A DNA stretch of 64,000 bases, from positions 186,001 through 250,000 of the forward strand of contig CALSFV010000274.1 in the NCBI GenBank assembly GCA_943737045.1, written 5' to 3'. Made by a program: the position numbers and the translations under genes. Under the pieces are notes generated by a model that worked only from the letters and a program-made list of their open reading frames with translations, was not told the origin of the DNA and did not search any database. Source of the stretch: Parapristionchus giblindavisi. Its lineage: Eukaryota > Nematoda > Chromadorea > Rhabditida > Diplogasteridae. Positions within the stretch are counted from its first letter, which is position 1, and each line of letters starts with the position of its first letter. This document shows positions 33,940-47,125 of the stretch, piece by piece.

Positions 33940-36900
33940 GACTCATCCTCAACCGTTTGAACATACATTTGTAAACAACATATTTTCGTTTCCGATTCAG
34001 CAAGGGGGAGAGTGAAGAAGGTATATTCCAGTGATGCATCTTTTCACTTCACTCTATTGCTTTATGACCAGCAGATCTAGAAGATGGACTTTTAACATGG
34101 TGTTCAATAAGTTCATTAACACTTTTTTTTAAATTCACCATATTTCATAATGATGATTTCTCAATGTCAAATGCTTGTATCCTTATGGTAGCCCAGCACA
34201 AAATCTTTATTTTATATAGCTATGATTCCAATTAAAGGGAGAGAAACCTTTGTCAAATACCAAAATCTTCTAATCAATAGTCAGAAATTTTTTTTGAAAT
34301 TTTGTGACGTAAATTACAAATTTTTAAAACTGCTGGATTTCATCGTTTTTCAAAATGATGGTTAATGTAGGTATTCGAAAATATAAACGAATTGTTTTTG
34401 AAAAAAACTGTTTTAGAAAAAAACATGAAAAAATCAGTCGACGATAAATTGGTGAAAATGCTTTAGCAGTTTAAAAATCATTTAAAATGCCATGAATACC
34501 TCGATGATCTTCACCACAGGAATATGATCGAATCACTGCTTACCAGAGGTGAGAGGTTCTAGAACTCCAATACAACACATCTTGGTCGATTTCGCAAAAT
34601 CCGTCCAGGCACATCCCAAGCGTGTCTTGATCATTGCTATAAAATGTAATCTCATCTTGGTTCTCACGTTATGCAGTAGTTCGTCTGTGAGATTCTAAAG
34701 AGTAACACCATAATCACCACACAATAATTTCAGTTCCCTTTTGCTGTTCCTGATTTGAACTGGAGAACGTCTTGACTACAATTTACAAGAAATTCGTGAA
34801 AGTTTAACTTGTCTGACATACTCGAAGCCCACTTAAAACAAACAAAACAAGTACACCTTTTTTTAAAAATTATATCCCTTGAAAATACCCTGAAAGAGAA
34901 GGTAAAATAGTTCAAATCGTTCAATGACATCTACATATCAACGATATATTTTGTTTGATCTACTGAGGTCAGCATTACTCTCAAGCACTTTCTCATATAC
35001 TTATTATTATACTTTATTTCATCGTATTATACGTGACACTAAATCGAATAATAAAGAGGTTGATGGATGTCCGTCGCTTATTGTTAGGTAGCGATATCGG
35101 TGAGGGTTTTGGGTACAGTGGCAGTTTGGGAGCTAATGACGAATCTTAGAAGAAGGAATAATTACATCTGGGAAGATCTTTACTAGCCCCGTTCTGAATA
35201 CAGTTAAATATTTTTGTCAGTTTCCGTAGAGATACTAGATTTTATTGATATCTCATATTGTGAATAACCTTCGAGACGTGACGGCTGCATGCTTGTTGTG
35301 TGTTAGAGATATGTAGACAGAGGGAACGAGATTTTAGAGGTTGAGGAGAGGAAGATTTTGAGGAGAAGTAGAAAGAGGTGGAGTGAAAGGTAGAGGGATA
35401 GATGATAGAGAGAGGCAAAAGGAGAGATAGAGGAAGAAGTAGAGGGAGAGGTAGAGAGAGCAGCAAAGAGAGAGGTAGAAACCGAGACAGAGAAAACATC
35501 ATAGGTAACCCTTGTGACGTCATCATTTCTAACATTCCAGTCATTCTCTTCACACCTGTTGAGATTCTCTTCAAATGACTTTTTTCACACCTATTCCTAT
35601 CCAATATTCTTTCTCTTTCACATTACTAACTATTATTTACAGTGCACTTCGAAATGATTTTTTTTCTCGTTTTACACATTCGCTCGACCTTTTCCTCCTT
35701 TTCGTGACTGAAATGTTCAATGTTTTTATAAGTTGATATTTTTTGTTCTCATTGATTACGGATTCTCATTTCTCTTATTATTATAAATATCGAAAGTAAA
35801 TACCTCTCTAATCTTTCTCTAACCACACTCAGCGGAGACAATCATTCAACATTTATCCTTGCTTACTCTCTTAATATCCAATATGGTGTTCAAAAGACGC
35901 CAAAGAAAAAAAAAGCAAAAATATTGTGCAGATTCTTTCCCTCTTTGTACAATTATTGAATAGATTATCGGATGGATAGATTGGATTCTCCTTGACTCAT
36001 TTACCATTCTTTAACGGATTTTGAACTGACAATGAGTTATTAGTGAAAGAGTTTGAAATATTTACAAAACGAATTGAAAAGAAATGAGAGAAAACGAATT
36101 GATCTACAAGACACTCGAAGAATGCAAAATATTTCGTCGTATTTTTAGATTGATTTAAGAAATATTCATCTAATTATTTATATATAATATTAAATTATTA
36201 ATTGTTCTATCAATGAATTTATACAACAGCTGATTACATATTAATGATAATTATTAAAATATAAATAAAATGTAACGTCCTTTTTCCATGCTAACTATGT
36301 ACTTCTTCTTCTTCTTCATCCTAATTCCTCCCATCTTCATCTACATAAATCCTACAGTTTCTCACGGTTCTTTACTCCTCTTTCAATATATTCAAGTAAA
36401 GGAGGAAACTACTCTCTCCTCTCTACCTCTCTCTCTCCCTCCCTCTCTCTCCTCACTCTCTCTCCCTCTCTCTCCCTCTCTTCCCTCTCGTAATACAACC
36501 AAAAGCTGCGATTCATTCATTTCTTCCATTAGGGTCCTCTGTCTTTCATCTATCCATCTCTCTCACATTTTAAGGGATCCTTACGTATAAGTTGACCCTC
36601 TCATCCCATTCTGGAGAGATGAGGATGGAGAGTGAGTGGCGAGGGAGAGAGGGAGAGGGAGAGAAGGAGAGATAGCAGGATGAAGCTCTCAACCTGACCT
36701 CTGCATCTCCTATATTTCACATTCACCATTAAAAGACTAGTTAGGACAAAGAAGAATGACTAGATAGATGTCGGTAGGATACGGTAGATGCTGAACCTCG
36801 CTAAACCTACCGTAGCCTTTGATCTTTGATCATAGTCTTTGTCTATCGTAGTCAATTGGTTCAATTTGATCAATCGGGATGGAATTGAAGAAATAGAAAG

Positions 36901-37172
36901 TAGGAAGAAGAAACTCACTTCGATGATTGTCTCGAGGGAGATGAGAGGACGATACCGTAGATGGAAAGGGAGAGGGAGAGTGAGAGAGAGAGGGAGAGAG
37001 AGGGAGAGGGAGGGAGAGGTGAACGAAATGTAATTTCTTAAGTAAATGGAAGAAGGCGAAATAGATGGTCCTATGCAGGGGGGAAATTGAGTTGAGATGA
37101 GAAAACGATAAAAGTAGTCATATCACGTATTGAACTAGAACTACAATGACTCCATGCTACAACCATTTTGTA
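33940..37172. other. Gene-poor stretch
   Basis: No convincing exon was seen. 34990-35200 repeats words of the LINE 3' region at 14420-14475 (TGATGGATGTCCGTCGCTTA against the 14.4-kb copy TGATGGAGTTCCGTCGCTTA), so it is probably a LINE 3' fragment in antisense. GA-rich or CT-rich tracts lie at 35370-35480, 36410-36490, 36600-36690 and 36950-37020. Confidence 0.45.
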
Positions 37173-37284
37173 TATTAAAGGCACTCCCTGAGCTAAGTTT
37201 ATCCTCCACTCTGTCTCTCTCGTAAACAAAGAACGCGAAAAAAGCCATAGCAGAGAGTTTCAGATGAGCTCAGGCACTTTAATA
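37173..37284. mobile_element. 112-bp TA-flanked MITE, copy 1
   Basis: Inverted ends TATTAAAGGCAC and GGCACTTTAATA between TA dinucleotides. The interior has TCTCTCTCGTAAACAAAGAA, shared with the copy at 40393-40504, which is also 112 bp. Confidence 0.7.
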
Positions 37285-38046
37285 TAATTTATACTGGAAA
37301 AAGTACAATCTGAATCTTCATGAATGTTTGGTCTCACAAAGAAAGTGAATTTATCAAATGTTCTTAATGATACGTAAGCGAAACTAAAGGAGAACTTAAT
37401 AGTACTTATCAATAAACCAACGTACCTACTCGTAAGTGTTAAGTCTCAGTGACAATTGCTGGATGGTGGGGACCAATTGATATGACATACGACTACAATT
37501 TGGTACAACGCCAGCCAGCAACTGTAGAGGGAGACTGGTCGGGGGAGGAGAGCGAAATGGAGAGGGAGAGGAAGAAGGAGAGGGAGAGGAGAAAGAAGGA
37601 GAGGAAGAGGGAGAGGAAGAGGAAGAAAGAGGGGGGGGGGTTGAGGAATGTGAAAAATGAAGGTGTGGTGTGGCTTGCAGAGGAGAGGGAGCGATAGAGA
37701 TAGAGGATATCTCTGATTTGAAGGAATGAATGAAGACTGAAGATATTCTGATGACTATACCACAAAGAGGACACGATTGTGATGAAGAAGACTGAAAAGG
37801 GGCGGAGTCTGAGAAGGATTCAGATGAAGTTAGAGTAGATGAAGAAGAAGATGAAGGAGAAGATGAAGAAGAAGAGTGAGGAGTATTCAATTAGGATGGA
37901 TAATTCTCAAGTGTTTTGTTATCATCGATGATGTCATTAATTGGCTCTGGGTCGGATGATAACCGATGAATTAGAACCGATGATAACCATTCGCATAAAT
38001 TGTCTATTCATTAGCATTCAGTCGGTACTTCTTCATCGGTTCTCAT
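37285..38046. other. Low-complexity region and start of an outer hairpin
   Basis: A GA-rich run at 37540-37640 includes ten consecutive G. From 37949 sequence GGGTCGGATGATAACCGATG begins an inverted repeat that is completed at about 38250-38275, with a small element inserted in between. No gene was seen. Confidence 0.4.
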
Positions 38047-38243
38047 CATGCATGGGCGGGGTACATGGAGCTCGATCCTACAGAAGGACTAAAAAATTTT
38101 TATAGGTTGATTTTACAGGGAGCATTACAAAAATTCAAAAAAATCACCTAAACCGTTTAGGCTAAACGCCATTTTTTAACAGGAGGTATTCCACCCAATT
38201 TTTGAAAATGCATAATTTTACACGGGACAGGCGGCCCTGTAGG
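38047..38243. mobile_element. Small hAT-like element inside a hairpin
   Basis: Flanked by GGTTCTCAT at 38038-38046 and again at 38243-38251 (8-9 bp duplication). The left end CATGCATGGGCGGG resembles the CATACATGGGCG family. The right end is poorly matched. Confidence 0.5.
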
Positions 38244-38522
38244 GTTCTCATACATCGGGTATCATCCGACCTAGTTCCGATTAATTTACTATATATTTAT
38301 AAGCATATTATAAGACTAGACACACACACATTTTCTCAAAACAATCAATCAAATTAAGTCCCTGTGGAATTCGATATAATGAATTTCTTGGTATCCATGG
38401 ATGCTTTATCAAGTTCAATAACATCTACTACTAACATAGTTTTTACCGTAGTCAAACTTCCATGTCTATTCAGTTTTTGTGAAAAATATATGTTTAATGT
38501 GTTCATTCAGCAAAGTCTGTAT

Positions 38523-39185
38523 CAGGGCTGGGACAAAAAATTATTTCGACCAACAAATTTTTTGTTTGGGTCTAACAAAAAAATATTCTCACCAAACAAA
38601 AAAAAACAATAAAATTACAAAAAAACAATAAAATTATTTTTTCCATTTTTCCGAGAAAATTTTAACTTTATCTCGGGTTGGTCTTCTTTTAAATAACAAC
38701 TAATCTTAATTAAGAGCCAAAATACTAAAAATTAACAACTAAATCAAAAATAGAAGCTAAATTCGCTATCGATTCGTAATCGGCAGAATTTTATTGATTG
38801 GTCAAAGAAAGGAAATCTGGAAATTTTGGTGCGCTATTATCATCGCATTTCTTTGGTACAACAACGAACTTTCAGCAGGGATTACGGTATTCCGGGGTAT
38901 CTATAATTTTACAGAAAATTATTTTTGTATTTATTGAGATATCTATTGTCCGGGCGGTCAGTTTGATCACGAAAAGAAACTTAGGGTGCCCTTCTTTAAC
39001 ACTGTTTCGTAATATTACACTCCCCAAAATTATCTTGCGGCAAAAAAATTACCAACAACACTGATCACAAACTAACTTTTCAATCAAATTTATGTTAATT
39101 TACTATATCCGTTTTTTTTGTTATTTTTTGGTTTTTGCAGAAAACCCTAACAAAAAAAAATACCAAACAAAAAATGCCAGCCCTG
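38523..39185. mobile_element. hAT-like non-autonomous element, CAGGGCTGG ends, 663 bp
   Basis: Ends CAGGGCTGG and CCAGCCCTG with a perfect 8-bp duplication GTCTGTAT (38515-38522 and 39186-39193). Subterminal runs are rich in AACAAAAAAA. No transposase. The CAGGG-type end and 8-bp duplication are typical of hAT. Confidence 0.85.
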
Positions 39186-39193
39186 GTCTGTAT

Positions 39194-40178
39194 GATTATT
39201 GTGAGAGATTGTATTCAACACTCATAATCTCACCATGCATCTTCATATTTTTAATGTACCAATTAAAAATTGACGACGAGCCAAAACATGATAAAAATTC
39301 CAATTTCAAGATTTCATTTCATTTCAAAGCTATATTTTATAATTTAGTTAGCACAAGATACACCAGAAGCATTTTAAAGATCGTTTGTCCATTTAATTCC
39401 TCTCATTTGTGCATATCCAATACAGAGACTGAGTCACAGGTTCATTCGGTTACAATCCAATATTTCAATCAATCAATCAATATAATAAAGATGATTCACA
39501 ACGAAAGGAGGAGTATACACGAGTAGAACATGGATGGAGAGAGATAAGTGATGTTGTATCAAATCAAGTGAGAGGGTAGATGATGACGGGTTGACTATTA
39601 TCATGCTATAAGCTAAGGAATATTATCGATCGATCACAAAATGGGCAGAGCTTTCAGCAAATCGATCAATAAGTAGAAACGGGAGAGAAGTTAATCAATA
39701 ATCGGACTCGTCTTTTGGATTATTGATTGGCGGAGGGTAGGGGGGATTGATTGGATAGGATCATATGTACAGAAATAAGCTGCCTACATTATCATTTCGG
39801 ATGGGCGTGGCTAGCTTAGAATTCAATCAATCAATAAAAGGAGGGGGTATACGGTCAGAGAGATCAATATCGACTGAGAGTGTGTGTGTAGTGTGGGCAT
39901 GTCTGTAGCAGACAATTATCGATTAGAATAAGAAAGGGGCGGAGTCAAGGATATGGTGGTAGTAACATAAAATGAACACATTTACAAGCAGAAGAAGGAA
40001 GGGGATGAATGGGTAGGGTGGGGGAATCGAAGAAATAAGGCATATTGAATAGACCCGATGGAAGAAAAACAATCGATATATAATAGATATATTCTAGTAT
40101 TGATGATGATGATAATGATGATGACTATTGCAGGGAGAGATAAAGTCATACTGCTAGATCGATACCACTACAGTATAC
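39194..40178. other. Intergenic stretch 3' of the F-box gene
   Basis: No gene was seen. Many CAATCAAT words are present. Sequence near 40090-40130 is (GAT)n-rich. Confidence 0.4.
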
Positions 40179-42484
40179 TTAGTTGAGTGCCTTGGGTCCC
40201 ACACAGAATCGATCGTCGAATCCAGCCGAACCCGCCCAACATCTGCAATTATACACACATAATTATCGATTAATGGCTGATAATTTTTAATATCAATTTT
40301 TTAAAAATGAAATCGAAGATTTAAAATCTTAACGATATGAACGAATTTACATATAAACATTGATAATTGCTTGCATTTTTGGAATGTCTGTACATTAAAG
40401 GCTCACACCAACCAAATTTTACTCGTCGCTCTTACAACACTCTCTCGCAGACAAAGAAAGCGAGAGTGGTCTGAGTGGAGAAAATCAATAGCTACCCTTT
40501 AATGTAAACGAGTAGTTAAAGAGCAGTGCAATACCTGAAATGGTAGATATCCTTGTTGACTTGAGCTCGATTGGAATCTTCAGTCTGATCAGTCACTATG
40601 ATACGAAGTTCCTCGATGATACATCGATCGATTACGAATGATGCTGCGACACCGTAGTCTATCAGACTGCAAACGGTATTCGATAGATTACGGTACTCTA
40701 GGTTTGATCAACACATCAAAAATATATAGATTACTGTACATAATATGATACTGTTGGTTCGAGCAATCGATAACAAATTCATTAAGGTATCAACCAATCG
40801 ATAATAATAATCAATAAAACATACCGAGATAGATGAGGAGCCTGATCAGTAGTCGTGTGGACAGTGAGACGTTCAAGACGAGGCCAGTAGATCTGAAAAA
40901 GATAGCTGATTACGGTATTCCCCAATTGAGAATAAAGTCAGTTGACGATATCATCTGTCGGTGTGTTACCGTACCTCAACAGGCTTGACGAAGGGTTCCT
41001 GATGGGGGAAGTGACAATCATCATTGAAGATATCAAGGGCCTTCATGAAACATTGGAAGGCATACCAACGATCGAGATCAACCACCGACAGGGAGGCAAC
41101 CAACTGTAATTACGGTATAGTTACGGTAAACATAGGTAATCAGACAAAAATCAATCGATAATTAATGAATAATCTACCGTACCAATTCAGCGACAGGCGC
41201 ATCGATCGTAGCCGATATGACGTGCTTGCGGAATCGAGCCATGCAACCGACGAGAATACGAATATCGACGGCAGTCCATCTAAAGAACGAAAATCATTAC
41301 CGTAATCTCCCGATTCAAATGTAGCATAGTCCCAAACGGAAAGTTACCGTACTTCATATCGACGACGAGTTCGACATGAGAGTGATCATCGGACACACGA
41401 ATGGCGACATTGGCACGACGATGCTTCGTCCATCCATCGGAACGAGATATTGTGGATATCGGACGTTTGGAGACTTCCAATGAAGTAATCTGCAATCAAT
41501 CATTGTTGTGAACAAGTATAATATTTATTTATTTAACATTAAGGGTATTATGCCTAGAGCCAACACCGAAATCGACGGAAATCCATCTATCCCTTTTCTA
41601 CCTTATACATCTCACTACTGCTCACTACTTATATTTGATGGGAAAAAATAAAAATAATAAATAAAGGTATGAACCTATCAACAGCTACCGAACTTAACTA
41701 CACTAATAAGTACATTTATATTATATTGCCTTGAATAATCCTATTACACTAGCAAGCATTTCGTGACCATCAATACCTTAGCTACAGTACTCGCATCATA
41801 AGGTACAGTAGTGTACCAAAGCCACAACTACAGTATTCCCCCAAATGATGTATCTGAAATTTACGGTACCCTATCAGTCTTGGTGTCAATATAATCCCTG
41901 AATGTACGATTGACAGCTCTCATCTTCTGTTGTTGAATGGGATCAGAGTAGTCAATGATAGTCGCGAGCACTTTCGTGGGCAGACTGGGAATGTCACGAT
42001 CTGTAAAGGGAATCATCATCAAATTGTAATTAATTTTTAATAGGTCAAATAAAGAAACTAACAATAAACAATCTCAGTACTGATCACATCTAGTCTTTTC
42101 TCTGAATAGCTCCCAATTATCAGTTGCAATATAAATAGAACTCTCAAATGTTATCGCATCTTTTTGTATGATAAATTAAATTAAATTAAATTAAAAACGT
42201 CTGTTGGTTGTCCTCCTAATATCGTCGAATTATCACATTCTCAATATTTTCGGAGAGGCATCACCCATACCGTACTATCATATTACCAATTGTTTTCACT
42301 TAATTGATGTCACGCCTCGGGCGTAGATAAATTGTTATTGTATCACCAGACTATACTAAACTAGAAGAGAATAGACTAGTCAATGAGTATAGAGAGACAC
42401 AATTATTGCAAATATTAAATGATATTATTGCACTTAACCCACTCTACTTTGACCCCCTCTACATATGACATGTAGACAGGATAA

Positions 42485-42515
<31 letters not shown>

Positions 42516-43683
42516 TTAAAAATATCTTTAACAAGAAGGTGCACTTACGTTTCCTCTCAGTGAAAGTATGAAGGGATGAATCAGAGAGAGAAGAGTGAAG
42601 ACGAGAGAGGAAGGAACGAGATGACGAAGTCTTCTGTAAAGAGAATTACTTAGATCTATGATTAAATCAATAATCTTAATCATTAACTTAATCAAGTAAA
42701 CCTTGATTAAGTTAATGATTAAGATTAGGCTTAATGATAACTCGCATAAGACTAATTCCACGCTTAACGCTAAGTCCCAAGACCCAAACTTAATCCACGC
42801 CATGATTAACAATACAAAAGAATGTGAAATGTTTGCACCGCCTTTCCGGCCAAGATGATACATACCAAAATATTGATAGGTTAGGTTGCAGTGATCAAAA
42901 TAGATTACACGATGATCATCGAGACATAAACGAATACGAATGAATGAATAGGTGAGAAGATGTTGATATACTATATAGACTATAACTCGTTCCTCCACTT
43001 TATTCCACAAAATGTACACTAAATATACTGTTGTTTCTACTAGAATATATACATGTCAGTTGATCTATTGCAGAACAACACCATTCTTTAGTCTACAGCG
43101 TAAACCAACAGATGCAGGGGGATGGAAGGGTGGAGAGGGGGTGTGGACACAGTACCCACTCCCTCCACCCGATCAATCGATTGCAAATGATACATAAACA
43201 TACAGGATGTATCCAGTCACTTATCAGAAATGATATAGATCTAAGGAGTGTGGAGCAAGCTAACCACCCCCCCCCCTCCTCTCTCTATGCTACCGTACTC
43301 TCCCTTTCATGCGCTCTTCACATGTGCCTCTTTACACGTTTTACACTTTCATACCGTAACCCTCTCAAAATTTCGAATATGATTTCCAGTTGTTTTTAGT
43401 ATTGTGTAAATATAACGATATCACTGATGATATCACTTCCAGCCCCCATCCGTCCTATAAATATCATCATCTACACTATTTATAGACTTATTCTATGTAC
43501 CTATCGTGTTTTGAGTACACTCAGCCCCCGCTCTTCCACAATAATGATATTGATGATAATAATAGTAGTAGTGGTAGTAAAAATAGTCCAAACCTTTCGT
43601 TCTTCAGCCTTTTTCGATGTAGATGACGTAGAGTCTGTATGATGAAGGGTTGAGGAGAACTTACGAATTATTGTTAGAGGCAT
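40179..43683 (-). CDS. F-box protein, 310 aa
   Basis: Nine minus-strand exons: 43594-43683, 42549-42633, 41870-42000, 41353-41489, 41183-41279, 40975-41103, 40825-40892, 40535-40666, 40179-40242; 933 bp, all phases agree. The Ser-rich N-terminus leads into an F-box: RDIPSLPTKVLATIIDYSDP, then QQQKMRAVNRTFRDYID. The rest has alternating strands and helices (RANVAIRVSDDHSHVELVVD, KWTAVDIRILVGCMARFRKH, YWPRLERLTVHTT, EELRIVVTDQTED) like the substrate-binding half of nematode F-box proteins, though I cannot assign it firmly to the FTH family. F-box proteins bind Skp1 and bring targets to a cullin ubiquitin ligase. The first exon is the least certain: it has a competing GTAAGT donor inside. A LINE 3' fragment and simple repeats lie in the introns. 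Confidence 0.85.
40393..40504. mobile_element. 112-bp TA-flanked MITE, copy 2
   Basis: Inverted ends CATTAAAGG and CCTTTAATG between TA dinucleotides, inside the last intron of the F-box gene. Shares CTCTCTCGCAGACAAAGAAA with the 37173 copy. Confidence 0.75.
41520..41670 (+). mobile_element. LINE 3' fragment in an F-box gene intron
   Basis: ACCGAAATCGACGGAAATCC matches, in the opposite orientation, the non-coding 3' part of the LINE at 14.4 kb. It ends in AAATAATAAATAAA. Confidence 0.5.
42487..42515. repeat. (ATT)n microsatellite
   Basis: About nine ATT units in intron 2 of the F-box gene. Confidence 0.85.
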
Positions 43684-44011
43684 ACGGGCCCTGCAATTGA
43701 CTAAATGAAGTTCAATAAAAATTTTTTTCAAAAAAATAGAAATTCAACAAATTTCGCAATGCACACAGTGATAGTAATCATGGAGCACTGTGGACAATAA
43801 ATATTATAATATCATTGCGTTTCATAATACCTTAAGTAACTTCTACGATATCAGAAACTTCAAATACTATCGCGCATATATGATATGGCTGAAACATAAG
43901 CGCAAACGGTAGACTAATATTACGAAAACAATTGATACAGACAGACAGACCTAGAGAAATGGACGGAAATGAATGATAGAGATAATAGAAGAGGGGTGAA
44001 CATATTGATAC

Positions 44012-44213
44012 CATAGGTCGAAAAGTATGTTACAAAGTACCAAGCCTGACCGGATTTTGTTCCAAAATTTCACAAAAATCAAAAAACCTGACCGGATTTT
44101 GATCCATCATTTCACAAAAATCGAAAAACCTGACCGGATTTTGAGCCAAATTTGCAACAATCGAAAAACCTGACCGGATTTTGAAAACCGATAACCTAGC
44201 TATTCGACCTATG
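44012..44213. mobile_element. hAT-like element, CATAGGTCGAA family, 202 bp
   Basis: Ends CATAGGTCGAA and TTCGACCTATG with a perfect 8-bp duplication ATTGATAC (44004-44011 and 44214-44221). Its body is three tandem copies of AAACCTGACCGGATTTTG-like words. It is the short relative of 7735-8542, in reverse orientation. Confidence 0.85.
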
Positions 44214-44229
44214 ATTGATACCATATCAA

Positions 44230-45621
44230 TAAGATTGATAGACAAAGAGATAGAATGATAAAGACGGATCGATTAAGTGATCATCTTAACCAAAGAGTTG
44301 TATTACTTGTGATTGAGTGAATGAATGAAGAGTGAGGGTGGACGAGGGGGGGGGGGGGCGGGACTTCGATCGAATGGGTGTGATGATGAGAGGGTGGGTG
44401 ATGAACTACCTTACACGTGGATAAGAAAGATAAACCTTCAAAAAGAGGGCGGAGTCTACATCAACACCATCTGCATATCATACTACAATCATCAACCTTT
44501 ATCACTTCCGATATCAGTCGAGACTTTGACCCCCCTCGAGGGTGGATTACAATCTTATCTATCCCAGTTGATCTACTGTCGGATACGGATAAACTTACTG
44601 ATCTCTAAACCTCTAAAAATTTACAAATTGACTAAAGCGCCTTAATCTTACGACCCTCTAGATTCGCCAAAAAGGAAGATACAAGTGTTCGCACTTTGCA
44701 GGAATCAGAGCACACAACGGCATATTTCTCTCCCCTCTCCCTTACCATAACATTTGGCTCCTATTATCAATCATAATCGGAAATGGAAAAGAGAGAGGAT
44801 GGGAGGGAGGGGGGAAGAAGAAGAAGAGGAAAGACACGTAATATGGAATGCACAACTATTCAACATTCTTCTTCTACTATATCGATAACGGGCCAGTTTC
44901 ACCATCCACCGTATCATACTACCAATGATCACTAAACGATAAACTACCGTAACCCAGTCACTATAGTTTAAAGCTACAGTTTAACACTTTTTTCATCAAA
45001 ATTACCCAAGCGCCCCTAGTAATTAATACAATATGACAAATGCATAACATACCAAGCAGGTGAAGTGGTTACTTTAATGGAAGGAATGATTCAAGCGAAT
45101 GTGGACCTCTCGCAGTCTCTATCTCTGGTACAAACCCCAAGGAGGCCATTATTAATATAGTGTACATCGACCGGTTTACAATCCCTCCCATACCCGCCCT
45201 TTTCTATTCAACCTCAACCTGAACCATTCTCTCTCTCTCTCTCTGTATCATAAACAGTTTGATACAACTATACCACAATTAATACCTGTATTGTTATGAG
45301 TAAACATATTCATATAGTACATTGACAGTAAGAGTAGTTAACAGATCAGAGAACAGCGTCACACTCGTCCATTTAACCCTCCAAGGTAATAACTACCGTG
45401 TAATAACTACAGGGTGTTGGCTGAATAGGTGGGGGGAAGTGAGTCAGGGAGGAGGAAAGGCGACCAATCATAACTGGACAATGAACAATGAATGAGTGAA
45501 TGAGAGGGAGGGAAATAGGAGATACAAGAGAGACTAACAGACAGTTAGATAGAACTGATCTATTCGCCTTGAAGCGTCATCGGCTTCTCTTACTTTTCTC
45601 ATATCTATCTCTCTTCCTCAA

Positions 45622-45659
<38 letters not shown>

Positions 45660-47125
45660 ACTCTCTCTTCCTCAATCTCTCAATCACATTTCGATATGCA
45701 ATCAACTGTATTCTTCATTCACTAAATGTCATCTCAACGTGTCGTATATTGTATAGTTATTGCACCATTAACGATCGAAAATCCACTAATACTATTAACA
45801 AGATTATAGTTTAAAGAATCAACGATCAAACATTACACAACAGAAGAGATCAATTTTAAGATCATTTCAAACGACCCTTTCTAGAACGTTCCCTTGTCCA
45901 TACTGTTTAGAGTCTACACAGATAGGAGAGAGGGTAGACAGTCAGAGAGGATGATTTCAATGGCAGAAAAAAAGGCGAAACGACCGTAGTGATTACTTGT
46001 ACTAATCGAGGGAATATGAAGGAGAAGAGGGCGAAGGATAGAGGGTAAGAAAACAATGATGATTATCATATTAGCAAGTCGCAGTCGCAGCAATTAGAAT
46101 ATTATTCAATCCTAATAAAGAAAAATATTGGAAACTTGGAATAGTATCGCCCAGTTGTATAATGGATGAAACATGAATCGACAAGGTGGATGAAGACAAC
46201 TGATTCAGATAGTCACTGATGATACCACAATCAATGATGATTAGAGAAAAAATCAGGACAAGGGACCATTTCAAGCCACCATAGCTATAGTGAATACTTG
46301 TACTGATCGAGGGAATACGAAGGAGAAGAGGGAGAGGGGGAGGGAGAGAGATGGTGGTTGTAGACATAGTCAGACTGGCATAGCAGAAGAGGGCAATGAG
46401 AGTAGACAGAAAGGTCTGAGAAAGGGGGAGAGGGAGAGAGAGTACTTTCTTCTAGCCTACAAGAAGAAGAAGAAGAACAAAGTAGCTAGACAGACATATA
46501 CATACGTTAAGAGTAGACAGATTGATCTAAAATGGGGAGAGGAGAGGATCAGAGATGAATCTATTCAGAATGGACAAGGAAAGTTCAACGAGGACACAAA
46601 AAGATGAATGGATGGGACTGAGATAGTATAGAAGAGGGCGATGAAGAGTAGAGGAAGAAGAAGTGGAATGGAATAAGAAGTGAACAGGATGAGGATTGTG
46701 ATAAGATTAACCCGCTGATCTTGTGTAGGCGTAGGAATAGATATCGTAGAATATTAGGTTTCTCAATTTCAAACAGCCTGATAGATGACTGGTTTAAAAA
46801 GCTTATGATCAATTTCAGAATGATCAGAGAGAGAAGGATAAAGAGGGAGAGGGCGAGAGAGAGAGGGGAGAGAGAAGAGAAGAGAGAGAGAGAGAAAGAG
46901 AGAAGAGAGAGAAGGCAGCTCCTCCTGGCACAGTGACATATATCGTAAGGAGAGGAAGAGAGAAGGCAAGAGGGGGGGGGGGGGGGTAGAAAGGGGTAAG
47001 GGTTATAGGGCCAGCCAGAGTGCGCGTCCCGCCAACCATCAATCCATATCCCCCCATCTCTAGTGTCCAGATGGGAGTGGGGACTGACTACAACTAGTGT
47101 ATACTATACGATATACTCCAATGAA
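44230..47125. other. Gene-poor stretch, possible decayed membrane-protein exons
   Basis: On the minus strand, 46600-46720 reads VNLITILILFTSYSIPLLLP and 46200-46280 reads LKWSLVLIFSLIIIDCG, both membrane-like. A segment starting TTCTCCTTC and containing CCCTCGAT and AGTACAAGTA is duplicated at about 45985-46035 and 46290-46330. A candidate first exon on the minus strand is 45073-45149 (MASLGFVPEIETARG). I cannot join these into a gene. GA-rich runs and poly-G occur at 44347, 46290-46450 and 46820-46990. Confidence 0.3.

Noticed and set aside
37426..37890. 154-aa Ser/Pro frame
   Set aside because: Translation of GAA/GGA repeats; all three frames are Ser-, Phe- or Arg-rich runs.
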